Part shown: piece by piece, positions 1 through 8,506 of the stretch | How the letters are laid out: each line of letters begins with the position of its first letter | How positions within the stretch are numbered: position 1 is the first letter of the stretch | Assembly (NCBI GenBank): GCA_964539235.1 | Contig: CAZIIK010000057.1 | Span: 1-14,532 of the forward strand | Origin: CAZIIK01 sp964539235 | GTDB taxonomy: Bacteria > Pseudomonadota > Gammaproteobacteria > Francisellales > CACEW01 | Reading direction: 5' to 3' | Length of the DNA stretch: 14,532 nucleotides | Notes under the pieces: generated by a model | Told to the model about the DNA's origin: nothing | Seen by the model: only the letters and a program-made list of their open reading frames with translations | Databases searched by the model: none | Translations under genes and position numbers: made by a program

Positions 1-1100
1 AAATCACTCGGGTATACCTTTTCCATGGCTTGTGTGCTGCATATCACGTGACAAATCGGTATTATGACCCTGCACATCCCAAAAATCCGCATCTGTTTGA
101 ATGCATAACAAGAAAAATACCCATTTTCGGACAGGCTCTTATCTTGCAGAATTTCAGACAAGCCAACCGACAAATTTCCACGAAAAAAAGGCCGATTGAG
201 TCGCCGCAAAACAGTTTGATAATACGCTGAATCACGTGAAATTTGATGCTTTGTCGTTCTTGGAGTGACCCCTGGAAAATCCAATGATTGAGCGTCTGTC
301 TGAATCCGACTGATGACAGGATAGAACCACAGCTCAAATAACGCCATGCCCAGCGACCAGGCATCCGCTTGCGCCAGACTGATTTGTTCTTTTTTCTTCA
401 GATATCGTTCCGGCGCTATATAGCCATGAGTGCCAAGCCTCTGTCCCGCCTCTCCAAGGCCAGTAAGCATTTGTTTAGAAAGACCAAAGTCTGCCAGCTT
501 AAAGGAACCGTCTGTGCCTACCAGCAAATTGGCTGGTTTGAGGTCTCGATGATAAATACCGTGATCGTGCACGCACATCAAAGCCAATAACAATTCTACA
601 TAAGCACGCCAGAAACCAACCCGATCAAGCCCTGCCCAGCCAAGAGCGGGTGTTTTGCCAGTTCCTTTTACACGCTCTAACCAATTGCCCGCTGACATAT
701 ATGGCATACGCATCATGACAACCGGCCTTTCTTCATCATCTGCTTGATGGATTGATACCTCAGTAATATCTGGCAAGGAAGGTGATAAAGCAGCATAAGC
801 CATTTCACCCCGCAAGATTTTCTGACAACCCTCATCCCAATAAGCTGCCTTTGTTCCTGCACTCTTTGTGCCAATACGATACGTAAACTTAAGAGCGTAA
901 GAAGATCCAGGGCCGTGATTAGACTGAATCCAGTATACGCAATTTCTACACTGTTTAGGTGCATCACGCTGGTAAAGCAAAGTCACAGAAAATGAATGAC
1001 CATCCATCTCAATGTTTGTTTTAGCGCCCTTTTCCAACTCAATCAACTCTCGGATGCTATCCGTCGTTGCTTTAGCTTCAGGGATGTCAACACTATGCAT
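1..1100 (-). CDS. Eukaryotic-like serine/threonine protein kinase (3' end beyond left edge)
   Basis: The frame is open from ATG 1100 to the left edge (366 codons) with no stop, so the C-terminus lies outside the window. All main protein kinase motifs are visible: a glycine loop G63-P-G65 leading to Y-A-L-K71 (the ATP-binding lysine), catalytic loop H184-R-D186-L-K-P-A-N191, metal-binding D204-F-G206, A229-P-E231, and then the D-A-W-S-L-G-M signature of helix F. It should therefore be an active Hanks-type Ser/Thr kinase. The first 50 residues or so are not recognisable, and no membrane segment appears in the visible part. The start codon directly follows the asd stop (TAAATG) without a clear Shine-Dalgarno sequence, suggesting translational coupling to asd. 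The substrate is unknown; regulation of amino-acid metabolism or a secreted/host-directed role are both guesses. The kinase assignment is firm. Confidence 0.88.
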   Translation of the reverse strand, partial: MHSVDIPEAKATTDSIRELIELEKGAKTNIEMDGHSFSVTLLYQRDAPKQCRNCVYWIQSNHGPGSSYALKFTYRIGTKSAGTKAAYWDEGCQKILRGEMAYAALSPSLPDITEVSIHQADDEERPVVMMRMPYMSAGNWLERVKGTGKTPALGWAGLDRVGFWRAYVELLLALMCVHDHGIYHRDLKPANLLVGTDGSFKLADFGLSKQMLTGLGEAGQRLGTHGYIAPERYLKKKEQISLAQADAWSLGMALFELWFYPVISRIQTDAQSLDFPGVTPRTTKHQISRDSAYYQTVLRRLNRPFFRGNLSVGLSEILQDKSLSENGYFSCYAFKQMRIFGMCRVIIPICHVICSTQAMEKVYPSD

Positions 1101-2192
1101 TTAGACACTCAGCAATTGCATCAAAATACGTCGCAGCGGTTCTGCTGCCCCCCATAGCAACTGGTCACCGACCGTAAACAGATTTAAATAATCTCGCCCC
1201 ATAGCTAAATGCCGCACACGCCCGACCGCAATGTCCAAGGTACCAGACACACTCAAGGGTGTGAGTTGTGCCAAACTGGCTGCTCGTGAATTATCGACCC
1301 AACGTAGCCAGGGATGCCAATTGTGCAATAAAGATTCAACCGTCGATAAATCAATCGATTGCTTAAGCTTTATGGTCAAAGCCTGGCTGTGCGAGCGCAT
1401 AGCACCAACGCGCACACAAGTGCCATCAATCGGCACGGGGACATCATTTGCCAAAATTTTATTGGCCTCTACCATCGCCTTCCATTCTTCACGGGTCTGC
1501 CCTTGCGCAACTGCAGTATCAATCCAAGGCAATACATTGGCAGCCAAAGGAAAACCAATCCCAGTAGTTGGCAATTCAGCAGCATGCACGGCAGTTTGTA
1601 AGCTTCGATCAATGGATAACGCAGCATCTGATAAATTAACTGTCTGGGTCATGCTCTGCATTTGCGCCACAAAGGTGGTCATCGCTTGCGCACCAGCACC
1701 CGAAATAGCTTGATATGTCATCGACGACACCCACTCGACTAAATTTTCTTGGAACAAAGGTGCAATCGCCATCAGCAACAAGCTCACGGTGCAATTACCG
1801 CCAATAAAATCTTTCTGTCCTTGATCAATTGCCTGTTCGATGGCTGCTTGGTTCACGGGATCTAATACAATCACACTATCATCGGTCATACGCCGCGTTG
1901 ATGCCGCGTCAATCCAATAACCTTGCCAACCGGCTTGACGCAATTGCGGATAGATTTTCTCGGTATATGCGCCGCCTTGGCAGCTGAGCACAATATCCAT
2001 GTCTGCTAGCTGAACGATGTCATGGGCATCATGCAAAATGGCGTGACACGCTTCTAACGGCGCTGACTGCCCTATCTGTGACGTGGAAAAAAAGTGTGCT
2101 GAAAAATGGGCAAAATCGTTCATTTCACGCAACCGTGACATTAAGACAGACCCGACCATACCGCGCCAACCAATCAAACCAACTTTCTGCAT
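1101..2192 (-). CDS. asd: Aspartate-semialdehyde dehydrogenase
   Basis: Asd reduces aspartyl-4-phosphate to aspartate-4-semialdehyde with NADPH, at the branch point to lysine/diaminopimelate, threonine and methionine. The protein begins with the nucleotide-binding stretch VGLIGWRGMVGSVL, close to E. coli Asd, and carries the active-site GGNCTVSL with the nucleophile at Cys134. CVRVGAMRSHSQA holds the conserved Arg and the catalytic His268, and the C-terminus FTVGDQLLWGAAEPLRR is characteristic. The frame can be extended to a GTG at 2204, but I prefer ATG 2192 because it gives the usual N-terminus and 363 residues (E. coli Asd has 367). It is divergent from the thr operon that supplies its substrate and uses its product, and it abuts the kinase gene downstream. 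The gene is intact. Confidence 0.96.
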   Translation of the reverse strand: MQKVGLIGWRGMVGSVLMSRLREMNDFAHFSAHFFSTSQIGQSAPLEACHAILHDAHDIVQLADMDIVLSCQGGAYTEKIYPQLRQAGWQGYWIDAASTRRMTDDSVIVLDPVNQAAIEQAIDQGQKDFIGGNCTVSLLLMAIAPLFQENLVEWVSSMTYQAISGAGAQAMTTFVAQMQSMTQTVNLSDAALSIDRSLQTAVHAAELPTTGIGFPLAANVLPWIDTAVAQGQTREEWKAMVEANKILANDVPVPIDGTCVRVGAMRSHSQALTIKLKQSIDLSTVESLLHNWHPWLRWVDNSRAASLAQLTPLSVSGTLDIAVGRVRHLAMGRDYLNLFTVGDQLLWGAAEPLRRILMQLLSV

Positions 2193-2223
2193 TTTCGCCA
2201 CCACTTTTCCGCATGAGAGCTAG

Positions 2224-2229
2224 AGTATA
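2224..2229 (-). promoter_or_regulatory. Candidate -10 box for asd
   Basis: On the minus strand the hexamer TATACT (5 of 6 matches to the sigma-70 -10 box) lies about 32 bases upstream of the asd ATG at 2192, which would give a leader of roughly 25 bases. The -35 region at a 17-base spacing is poor (CAGATA), so this is only a candidate. Confidence 0.3.
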
Positions 2230-2339
2230 TGCGAATGACACTGAAATATCTGCTGGTGTTTAGCAGAACCAAACCCACGCCTAAAATTACGTTGCATTAA
2301 TCCCATATCAAAAAAACTGATCTACCTTATAAGCAATAC

Positions 2340-2368
2340 TCAACAAAGTTAAAAAACCATGCTATGCT
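2340..2368 (+). promoter_or_regulatory. Candidate sigma-70 promoter of the dioxygenase-thrABC operon
   Basis: TCAACA at 2340-2345 and TATGCT at 2363-2368 are 17 bases apart, each matching its consensus at 4 of 6 positions. The -10 box is preceded by TG one base upstream (extended -10). The predicted start near 2375 would exclude the in-frame ATG at 2364 and leave the ATG at 2403 with its GAGGA ribosome-binding site. I see no threonine/isoleucine-rich leader peptide with attenuator of the E. coli thrL kind in this short leader. Confidence 0.42.
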
Positions 2369-2402
2369 CCGGCTCGATACAACCATGCTGAGGACTAAAA
2401 CA

Positions 2403-2867
2403 ATGGGCCGTCGTACCGTCATCTGCCGCCATCACGCAATGGAAGTTGTACAAATACAACTCAATAAAGGCGAAAAAATCCCCTTGCACGACCACACTGA
2501 CATGACCATTTTCTGTCAAATCAACTATGGCAAATGTCGACTTAAGAGTTATGATTTTGTGGGCTTTAAGGACGGTAAAAAAGTGCTGCGTCTCGTGCAG
2601 GACCGAATCGTACAGACTGGTGACCATTGTTCGATTACGCCTAGTCACTGTAACTTTCATGAGTTTGAAGCGCTTGAAAACACACAGTTCACCGATGTGT
2701 TTACCCCACCCTATGAAGTCGATGATACCACCATGCACTGGTACCGTTTGGAAAAAATTGCTGGCACTACCCACGATTACATTGCACATGTTATTTCAGA
2801 GGAAGAAATCACCCTACCTTTTGCGGTAGAGTATGAACATGAAGAGGCTTTTGCGATGGCCGGATGA
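2403..2867 (+). CDS. PCO/ADO-family cupin thiol dioxygenase
   Basis: This 154-residue protein looks like a non-haem iron thiol dioxygenase of the plant cysteine oxidase / 2-aminoethanethiol dioxygenase family, whose members add O2 to a thiol to give a sulfinate. Visible signatures are P-L-H29-D-H31-T-D-M-T (first cupin motif, two metal-binding histidines), then YGKCRLKSYDFV, then N-F-H86 as the third metal ligand, and TDVFTPPYEVDD with a following W-Y, matching the family's D-V-x-x-P-P-Y region. ATG 2403 is chosen because GAGGA at 2390-2394 lies 8 bases upstream; in-frame ATGs at 2364 and 2385 lack one, and 2364 falls inside the likely promoter. Its stop overlaps the thrA start (ATGA), making it the first gene of the thr operon. 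The substrate (free cysteine, cysteamine, another thiol, or an N-terminal cysteine) cannot be read from sequence. It is shorter than plant and animal members, which carry extra N- and C-terminal sequence. Confidence 0.78.
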   Translation: MGRRTVICRHHAMEVVQIQLNKGEKIPLHDHTDMTIFCQINYGKCRLKSYDFVGFKDGKKVLRLVQDRIVQTGDHCSITPSHCNFHEFEALENTQFTDVFTPPYEVDDTTMHWYRLEKIAGTTHDYIAHVISEEEITLPFAVEYEHEEAFAMAG

Positions 2868-5326
2868 AAATAGAAGATTTTGCTCAATTCCACACATACA
2901 AATTTGGTGGCAGCAGCCTAGCAGATGCTAACTGCTTTCGCCGCGTAGCAGATTTAATTCTCACACAACCTTGCATCGTTGTCGTATCAGCTGTTGCAGG
3001 GACCACACAACAACTGCAAAACTGCATTGATGCGGCCCGCCAAGGCCAAAGTTTTTCGGCATTACTCTCAACCATCGAACAACAACATCGCGCATTAAGC
3101 GATGAAATGCTACCTGATGCGCAGGCATTCCACCAGCAATTGACCCAAGACATTGCCCAATTAGATGCCTTATTATCTGCAATTGCGATTGTCGGAGAAG
3201 CTGAAACGGCACTGACTGAACGTATTTTAGGTCAAGGCGAACTGTGGTCGGCTGCCATCTTATCGGCCTACTTAGCCACACATAGTCCATCAGTTTTGCA
3301 TTTAGATGCGCGTGATGTATTACACGTCAATACACACACTCAGCCACTGACGGTCGATTGGCAGAAAAGCCAACACGCACTGATACACAGACTAACTAAA
3401 ACCCAAGACTTACAGCATATTGTTTTACCCGGCTTTGTCGCCTCTGATCAACAGCAGCGCATGTGTATTTTGGGCATGAACTGCAGTGACTATTCTGCCG
3501 CCATCTTCGCCAAATTATTTCAAACCGCCAGTTTAGTGATCTGGACAGATGTCGATGGCATTATGAGTGCTGACCCGAATCAAGTCCCAGAGGCATTTAC
3601 GCTACCTTATTTATCCTACAAAGAAGCACTAGAACTGGCCTACTTTGGTGCCTCGGTAGTTCACCCCAAAGCGATTGCACCCGCCATGTCGGCTGATATT
3701 CCGATTTACATCAAGCATACCTTTAAACCTACCCACGCTGGCACCACTATTGCCAAACGTACGCGCCCGGCTCAATCGATGATCAAAGGCTTGAGCTGCA
3801 TTCAGAACGCAGCACTCATTACTGTTGAAGGTGCTGGCATGATTGGCGTATCGGGTATTGCAGCACGCACCTTTAGCGCATTAGAACTCAGTCACGTATC
3901 GGTTATTTTAATTTCCCAGGCAAGTTCAGAATATTCCATTTGCGTAGCAGTGGAAGCGCAAGATGCTGCCATTGCCCAACAGGCTCTAGAACAAACATTT
4001 GATTTGGAACTGCAGGCCAATAGTATCGAACGTATTAAATGCGAAACAGATCTGGCCATTATCGCGGCAGTGGGTGATGGCATGGTGGGTCAAATCGGTT
4101 TATCCGGCCAACTCTGCCAAAGCCTTGCCAAGGCACATATCAATATTCACGCCATTGCCCAAGGCGGCTCAGAAAGAAATGTATCCTTAGTGGTCTCACA
4201 ACAGACACAAGCGCGCGCGCTACGCGTATTGCATTCCGCTTTTCATTTATCAGACAAACGCATTGCAATTGCTTTAATCGGCCCTGGCACCATCGGCGCC
4301 TGCCTGCTGGAACAGCTGCACCACACACAACAGAACCTACGTGACCAGCAACACCTTGATATGCATTGTGTGGCTTTAATGAATTCGAAAAGAATGGTCT
4401 TACAGGCGCAGCCATTAGATTTATCTAGTTGGGCAGATGCGTTAAACCAAAGCGCAATAACCCCTGACATCGATGCATTGACTGATTTTTTGCACCAACA
4501 TGATATTCCCCGCAAAGTGATTATAGACACGACAGCCAACCCTAAAATTGCTGATTACTATGCAGACTGGTTGGCGCAAGGCATTCACGTCATCACCCCA
4601 AATAAATTTGCTAATTCTGGTTCCTGGGATTACTACCAGACACTGCGCAAACTGCAGCATGAAAAACGTGCACATTACTACTATGAAACCACGGTATGTG
4701 CCGGTTTGCCGGTTATTAGCACCCTGCAAGATTTGCGCAATACCGGCGATACCATTCTATCGATAGAAGGCGTATTTTCCGGCACATTGAGCTTTGTGTT
4801 TGATCAGTTAAAACAAGGCTATTCCTTTGCTGACGCCATTCATACAGCACACAGCAAAGGCTATACCGAACCTGATCCACGGGAGGATTTATCGGGCATG
4901 GATGTTGCCCGCAAGACCATTTGCTTAGCACGTGAAGTGGGCTTAACACTGTCAGCGGAGGATTTTGAAGTCACAAGCCTAGTCCCTAAGGCGCTAGCAT
5001 CTGTTGCAACTTCAGACTTTATGGCACAGCTGGAAACCCATCAAACAGAAATCAGCCAATCACTGGAGCAAGTCAAAACGGCAGCATCGCCAATTTTGCA
5101 ATATGTTGGCCGCATTGACTGTGAAACAGGCCAAGCTTCCGTAGGCATTCGTGCCTATGACCACCAACACCCCATTGCCAACCTGCGCGGCACTGACAAC
5201 ATTGTGATTATTAAGACACAGCGCTATTCCGAACAGCCTTTGGTTACCCAAGGCCCTGGCGCTGGCCCTGAAGTCACAGCATCTGGCGTCTTTGCTGACT
5301 TGCTCCGCTTGGCAACGCGCATCTGA
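2864..5326 (+). CDS. thrA: Bifunctional aspartokinase / homoserine dehydrogenase
   Basis: ThrA catalyses the first step (aspartate to aspartyl phosphate) and the third step (aspartate semialdehyde to homoserine) of threonine synthesis. The 820 residues equal the length of E. coli ThrA and the order is the same: aspartokinase with K13-F-G-G-S-S18, a GMNCSDYSAA active-site segment near 204-213 and IWTDVDG at 226-232; an ACT regulatory region about 320-460 with SSEYSI and IAQGGSERNVS; then homoserine dehydrogenase with dinucleotide loop I472-G-P-G-T-I-G478, TPNKFAN around 578-584 and GYTEPDPREDLSGMD at 666-680. The ACT pair suggests allosteric inhibition by threonine, as in the family. The start overlaps the dioxygenase stop by 4 bases (ATGA), and the stop overlaps the thrB start by one (TGATG). 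A Met replaces the Arg of the E. coli GRNGSDYSA segment and Cys replaces its second Gly. Confidence 0.96.
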   Translation: MKIEDFAQFHTYKFGGSSLADANCFRRVADLILTQPCIVVVSAVAGTTQQLQNCIDAARQGQSFSALLSTIEQQHRALSDEMLPDAQAFHQQLTQDIAQLDALLSAIAIVGEAETALTERILGQGELWSAAILSAYLATHSPSVLHLDARDVLHVNTHTQPLTVDWQKSQHALIHRLTKTQDLQHIVLPGFVASDQQQRMCILGMNCSDYSAAIFAKLFQTASLVIWTDVDGIMSADPNQVPEAFTLPYLSYKEALELAYFGASVVHPKAIAPAMSADIPIYIKHTFKPTHAGTTIAKRTRPAQSMIKGLSCIQNAALITVEGAGMIGVSGIAARTFSALELSHVSVILISQASSEYSICVAVEAQDAAIAQQALEQTFDLELQANSIERIKCETDLAIIAAVGDGMVGQIGLSGQLCQSLAKAHINIHAIAQGGSERNVSLVVSQQTQARALRVLHSAFHLSDKRIAIALIGPGTIGACLLEQLHHTQQNLRDQQHLDMHCVALMNSKRMVLQAQPLDLSSWADALNQSAITPDIDALTDFLHQHDIPRKVIIDTTANPKIADYYADWLAQGIHVITPNKFANSGSWDYYQTLRKLQHEKRAHYYYETTVCAGLPVISTLQDLRNTGDTILSIEGVFSGTLSFVFDQLKQGYSFADAIHTAHSKGYTEPDPREDLSGMDVARKTICLAREVGLTLSAEDFEVTSLVPKALASVATSDFMAQLETHQTEISQSLEQVKTAASPILQYVGRIDCETGQASVGIRAYDHQHPIANLRGTDNIVIIKTQRYSEQPLVTQGPGAGPEVTASGVFADLLRLATRI

Positions 5327-6270
5327 TGCGTACTGCAGCCACTGCATTTGCACCAGCCACCAGTGCCAATGTTGCCGTTGGCTTTGACATCCTAGGCTTT
5401 GCTATAACTGGCTTAGGCGATCGTATCAGCATTGAACGACGTCAAGATTCTGCGATTATTATTCAAGATATTACCGGGCACCCGGATGCTGCACGCTTAC
5501 CAAGACAAACAGCCGATAACACAGCAGGTCAAGTTATCTTGAGTATGCAAACAGAGTTGTCCCTAAATTTTGGCGTTGATATTCGCATTGAGAAAGGCAT
5601 TCCACTCGGTTCTGGACTCGGTGGTTCAGCAGCTTCGGCCGTTGCTGCGGCAGTGGCGATGAATGCACTATTGCCAGAGCCCTTAAGCACAGACGCATTA
5701 ATCAATTTTGCCCTGTGTGGCGAGCAAGTTGCTTCTGGGCAAAAACATGGTGATAACGTTATCCCCTGTTTACTCGGCGGCTTACAACTGACCACACAAC
5801 TCACACCACTGAACACCATTGCATTACCAATTCCCGCGATACATGCCGTCTTTGTTCATCCACACTTGGTCATTGAAACCAAAGCCGCCCGCCAATGCTT
5901 AGAACAGCCCTTTGCTCTAGCTGATGTCGTACAACAAACTGCAAACCTCGCAGGCTTTATCAGCAGCTTATATACCGGTGATATGGCACAATTTACGCGT
6001 CACATACAAGATGTTTTAGTCACGCCGAGACGCGCTCAGTTGATACCAGGATTTGATACAGCCCAACAAGCAGCGCTTGAAGCGGGTGCATTGGCCGCCA
6101 ATATTTCTGGCGCAGGCCCTACATTATTTGCATTTGCGCCTGATACTGAAACCGCTACTGAAGCAGGTCAGGCTATGCAACAAGCCTTTGCTCAGCACCA
6201 GCTTGATAGTGATGTATGGCTGAGTCCAATTGCTGAACAGGGTGCTTACGTTATACCGGAGTCCACATGA
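5326..6270 (+). CDS. thrB: Homoserine kinase
   Basis: ThrB phosphorylates homoserine to O-phosphohomoserine using ATP. The 314-residue protein is a GHMP kinase: an N-terminal ATSANVAVGFDILGFA segment, the phosphate-binding motif P93-L-G-S-G-L-G-G-S-A-A103, and a C-terminal ISGAGPTLFAF glycine motif near residue 260. E. coli ThrB has 310 residues. The ATG shares its A with the thrA TGA (TGATG) and the stop overlaps the thrC start in ATGA, so translation of the three thr genes is probably coupled. The gene is intact. Confidence 0.95.
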   Translation: MRTAATAFAPATSANVAVGFDILGFAITGLGDRISIERRQDSAIIIQDITGHPDAARLPRQTADNTAGQVILSMQTELSLNFGVDIRIEKGIPLGSGLGGSAASAVAAAVAMNALLPEPLSTDALINFALCGEQVASGQKHGDNVIPCLLGGLQLTTQLTPLNTIALPIPAIHAVFVHPHLVIETKAARQCLEQPFALADVVQQTANLAGFISSLYTGDMAQFTRHIQDVLVTPRRAQLIPGFDTAQQAALEAGALAANISGAGPTLFAFAPDTETATEAGQAMQQAFAQHQLDSDVWLSPIAEQGAYVIPEST

Positions 6271-7562
6271 TTTTTCACAGTACCCGCAACACATCTGAAA
6301 ATTGCCATTTCTCTGCTGCTATTCAACAAGGTCTTGCTACTGATGGCGGATTATTTGTACCCAACGAATGGCCGCACATTTATGCCCAGCATGACTGGAA
6401 TCAGCTGACAAACTATGCCCACTTTGCCCAAGTATTATTACAACCTTTTTTGAGTGGCGACCCACTGGCAACAGAACTCTCTAATATTTGCCAACGTGCA
6501 CTAAATTTCCCAATCCCTTTAAATACACTCGATACAAATACGCATGTGCTGGAGCTTTTTCACGGCCCTACCTTATCGTTCAAAGATGTTGGGGCACGCT
6601 TCTTAGCACATGGCTTGTCACACATTGCCACGCAACGCACACAACCGATGACCATTCTCGTCGCCACTTCAGGCGATACTGGATCAGCTGTTGCTGCCGC
6701 ATTTCATCAACAACCGAATATTCGTGTGGTCGTACTATTTCCGCACGGCAAAATTTCCACACGCCAACAGCAACAGATCGCCTGTTGGGGCGATAACATT
6801 CTACCAATTGCTATCGATGGCACTTTTGATGACTGCCAAAGACTCGTCAAAACGGCATTTGCTGATAATCATTGGCAAGCGATGACTGACCTCAATACGG
6901 CCAACAGCATTAACTTAGGACGCCTACTGCCACAAATGAGCTATTACTCTTACACCAGTGTGCAATGGCAAAAACAGCAACAGCAAGCGCTTAATCTGAT
7001 TATCCCATCTGGCAATGTAGGCAATGCGACTGCCGCTTACTGGGCTAAGTTTCTTGGTTTTCCAATTGGTGAAATTATCTTAGCCACTAATGCTAATGCG
7101 ACTATACCTGATTGTTTAAAAACGGGCATATACACGCCTAGAGCCAGTGTTGAAACCTTGGCTAATGCCATGGACGTCGGCAATCCAAGCAATTTTGAAC
7201 GTTTGCAATACGCGCGTGAGCAGCCCAGCACAAAATCTCAGACACCGCTAACCGCATATAGTGTCACTGACGCGCAAATTCGCGCAGCCATTCAAGATTG
7301 CTATCAACGCTATAAAACCATTATCTGCCCACACACTGCGACAGCCTATTACATCCGTCATCACCATGCCGATAATCGCCCATGGACATTAGTGGCGACG
7401 GCTCATCCGAGCAAATTTGAAACCATTATCGAACCTTTACTCGATAACAAAGTCCGCGTTCCCACGCATTTACAACAGCTGCTCGATCGTTCTACGTCAT
7501 GGCAATCATGCCCGGCAACACTGGACACAGTGGCAGACTGTTATCGACAGTTTTTTGGCTAG
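6267..7562 (+). CDS. thrC: Threonine synthase
   Basis: ThrC converts O-phosphohomoserine to threonine with pyridoxal phosphate, the last step of the pathway. The 431-residue protein (E. coli ThrC has 428) contains LELFHGPTLSFKDVGARF, where K106 is the PLP Schiff-base lysine, the TSGDTGSAVA phosphate-binding segment, PSGNVGN, and a conserved NAMDVGNPSNFER block. ATG 6267 overlaps the thrB stop by 4 bases and gives a normal threonine synthase N-terminus. It is the last gene of the operon and faces the broken Rpn gene on the other strand. Confidence 0.95.
   Translation: MIFHSTRNTSENCHFSAAIQQGLATDGGLFVPNEWPHIYAQHDWNQLTNYAHFAQVLLQPFLSGDPLATELSNICQRALNFPIPLNTLDTNTHVLELFHGPTLSFKDVGARFLAHGLSHIATQRTQPMTILVATSGDTGSAVAAAFHQQPNIRVVVLFPHGKISTRQQQQIACWGDNILPIAIDGTFDDCQRLVKTAFADNHWQAMTDLNTANSINLGRLLPQMSYYSYTSVQWQKQQQQALNLIIPSGNVGNATAAYWAKFLGFPIGEIILATNANATIPDCLKTGIYTPRASVETLANAMDVGNPSNFERLQYAREQPSTKSQTPLTAYSVTDAQIRAAIQDCYQRYKTIICPHTATAYYIRHHHADNRPWTLVATAHPSKFETIIEPLLDNKVRVPTHLQQLLDRSTSWQSCPATLDTVADCYRQFFG
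7535..7556 (+). terminator. Weak terminator-like hairpin at the 3' end of thrC
   Basis: Arms ACTGT (7537-7541) and ACAGT (7547-7551), extendable by an A-T and a G-T pair, enclose the loop TATCG and run into six T residues at 7551-7556. It lies within the last thrC codons and has only two G-C pairs, so it is a weak candidate for the end of the thr transcript. Confidence 0.28.
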
Positions 7563-7582
7563 AGCCTGTAGAGCTGCAAGAT

Positions 7583-8497
7583 TTAAGCATCTGACTGCTC
7601 AATCGCTGAAATTTGCTTTGAATCCAGACCGGTCATCTCAGAAATGGTGACCTTATCAAGCCCTTTTTTAATCATATTGTATGCGACTTCCTTTTTACCC
7701 AGGTCAACACCCTTTTGCATGCCTTGTTGTCTTAACTGATCAGCAACGGATCACTTGCTCCTTATGTTTAGGTGAGGCTTGAGCAAGCAATTGGACAATG
7801 TCTTCAACTTGATGCTGACGCTCTTCACCCGTATTGAGTGCGTATTCTAACATGTTCGCCAGATAATTTTTATCATGAACGGCATCTAATGCCGTTTTGA
7901 GTAGTCCTAAATTAATCAGATCTTCAAACAATTTGTATAACTGTTTGGTTTCATGATGTTTGAGTAACATCTCAAATAATGCTGCCACACCGTGCTGCTT
8001 TATTTCCTGATCACTGAGCACACTCAGGTCTATCAATTTAAAAGGCTTAAACACCTGTGATTTAGCAAGCTCTACATTTCAAAGCAATCAAAAACATTCG
8101 TACTATACGGGTAAGGTGACTTGTGACCGTTATATAAACACAGTGAAACAATCACTGGCAGCTTTTGATTGCCCTTTTTCAAATGTTGACCCATCAGTGC
8201 AACATTGTATTGTAACTTGCGAAAGGCCATTAATTGATCTGGACTTGACTGATGTTCTAACAAAAAATAGATATAACCAGCCTGGTTATCGATCTGACAC
8301 TCATAAACAATATCAGATTGAATTTGCTTAAGATGGGGTAGAATAAATTCACTATGCGTTAACCGCAATGCATGAAAGTTAATCCGCTGCTTCAACTCAT
8401 CCGACAAATGAACTTCTAAAAATTCCCGCGCAATTGCTACATCCTGAAGACTCAGCTTAGCGAAACGATCATGAGGTTTCGTAACAACAGCCGCCAT
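7583..8497 (-). pseudogene. Rpn-family recombination-promoting nuclease / putative transposase, frameshifted
   Basis: Three minus-strand pieces in successive frames join into one Rpn-type protein (PD-(D/E)XK fold, transposase_31 family) of about 305 residues. Piece one has the family start KPHDRFAKLSLQDVAIAREF and the catalytic region SDIVYECQ...FLLEHQS, ending at LYNGHKSPYPYSTNVFDCFE. Piece two starts at ELAKSQVFKPFKLIDLSVL and ends near EQVI at about 7750. Piece three runs from ADQLRQQGMQKGVDLGKKEVA to DSKQISAIEQSDA and a TAA at 7583-7585. The first break, near 8077-8080, is repaired by one added A (giving E-N-V-E-L-A-K); the second, near 7748, needs two bases. I favour ATG 8497, preceded by GGAAG, over the in-frame ATG 8518. 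Intact members are DNA nucleases that promote RecA-independent recombination; this copy should be inactive. Confidence 0.85.
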
Positions 8498-8506
8498 AAT
8501 GCTTCC

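Noticed and set aside
62..364. 100-codon minus-strand ORF at the left end.
   Set aside because: It lies in a different frame of the same strand as the kinase, whose conserved motifs fix the real frame.
2252..2268. Short inverted repeat CTGCT...AGCAG upstream of asd.
   Set aside because: Only 5-bp arms; expected by chance and not tied to a recognisable site.
2364..2402. Threonine-containing N-terminal 13 codons before the dioxygenase start, considered as a thrL-like leader.
   Set aside because: It has no stop codon and no attenuator hairpin, and it overlaps the predicted promoter; the residues are more likely untranslated.
2349..2789. 146-codon minus-strand ORF opposite the dioxygenase gene.
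   Set aside because: It is antisense to a well-supported cupin gene with a ribosome-binding site and resembles no family.
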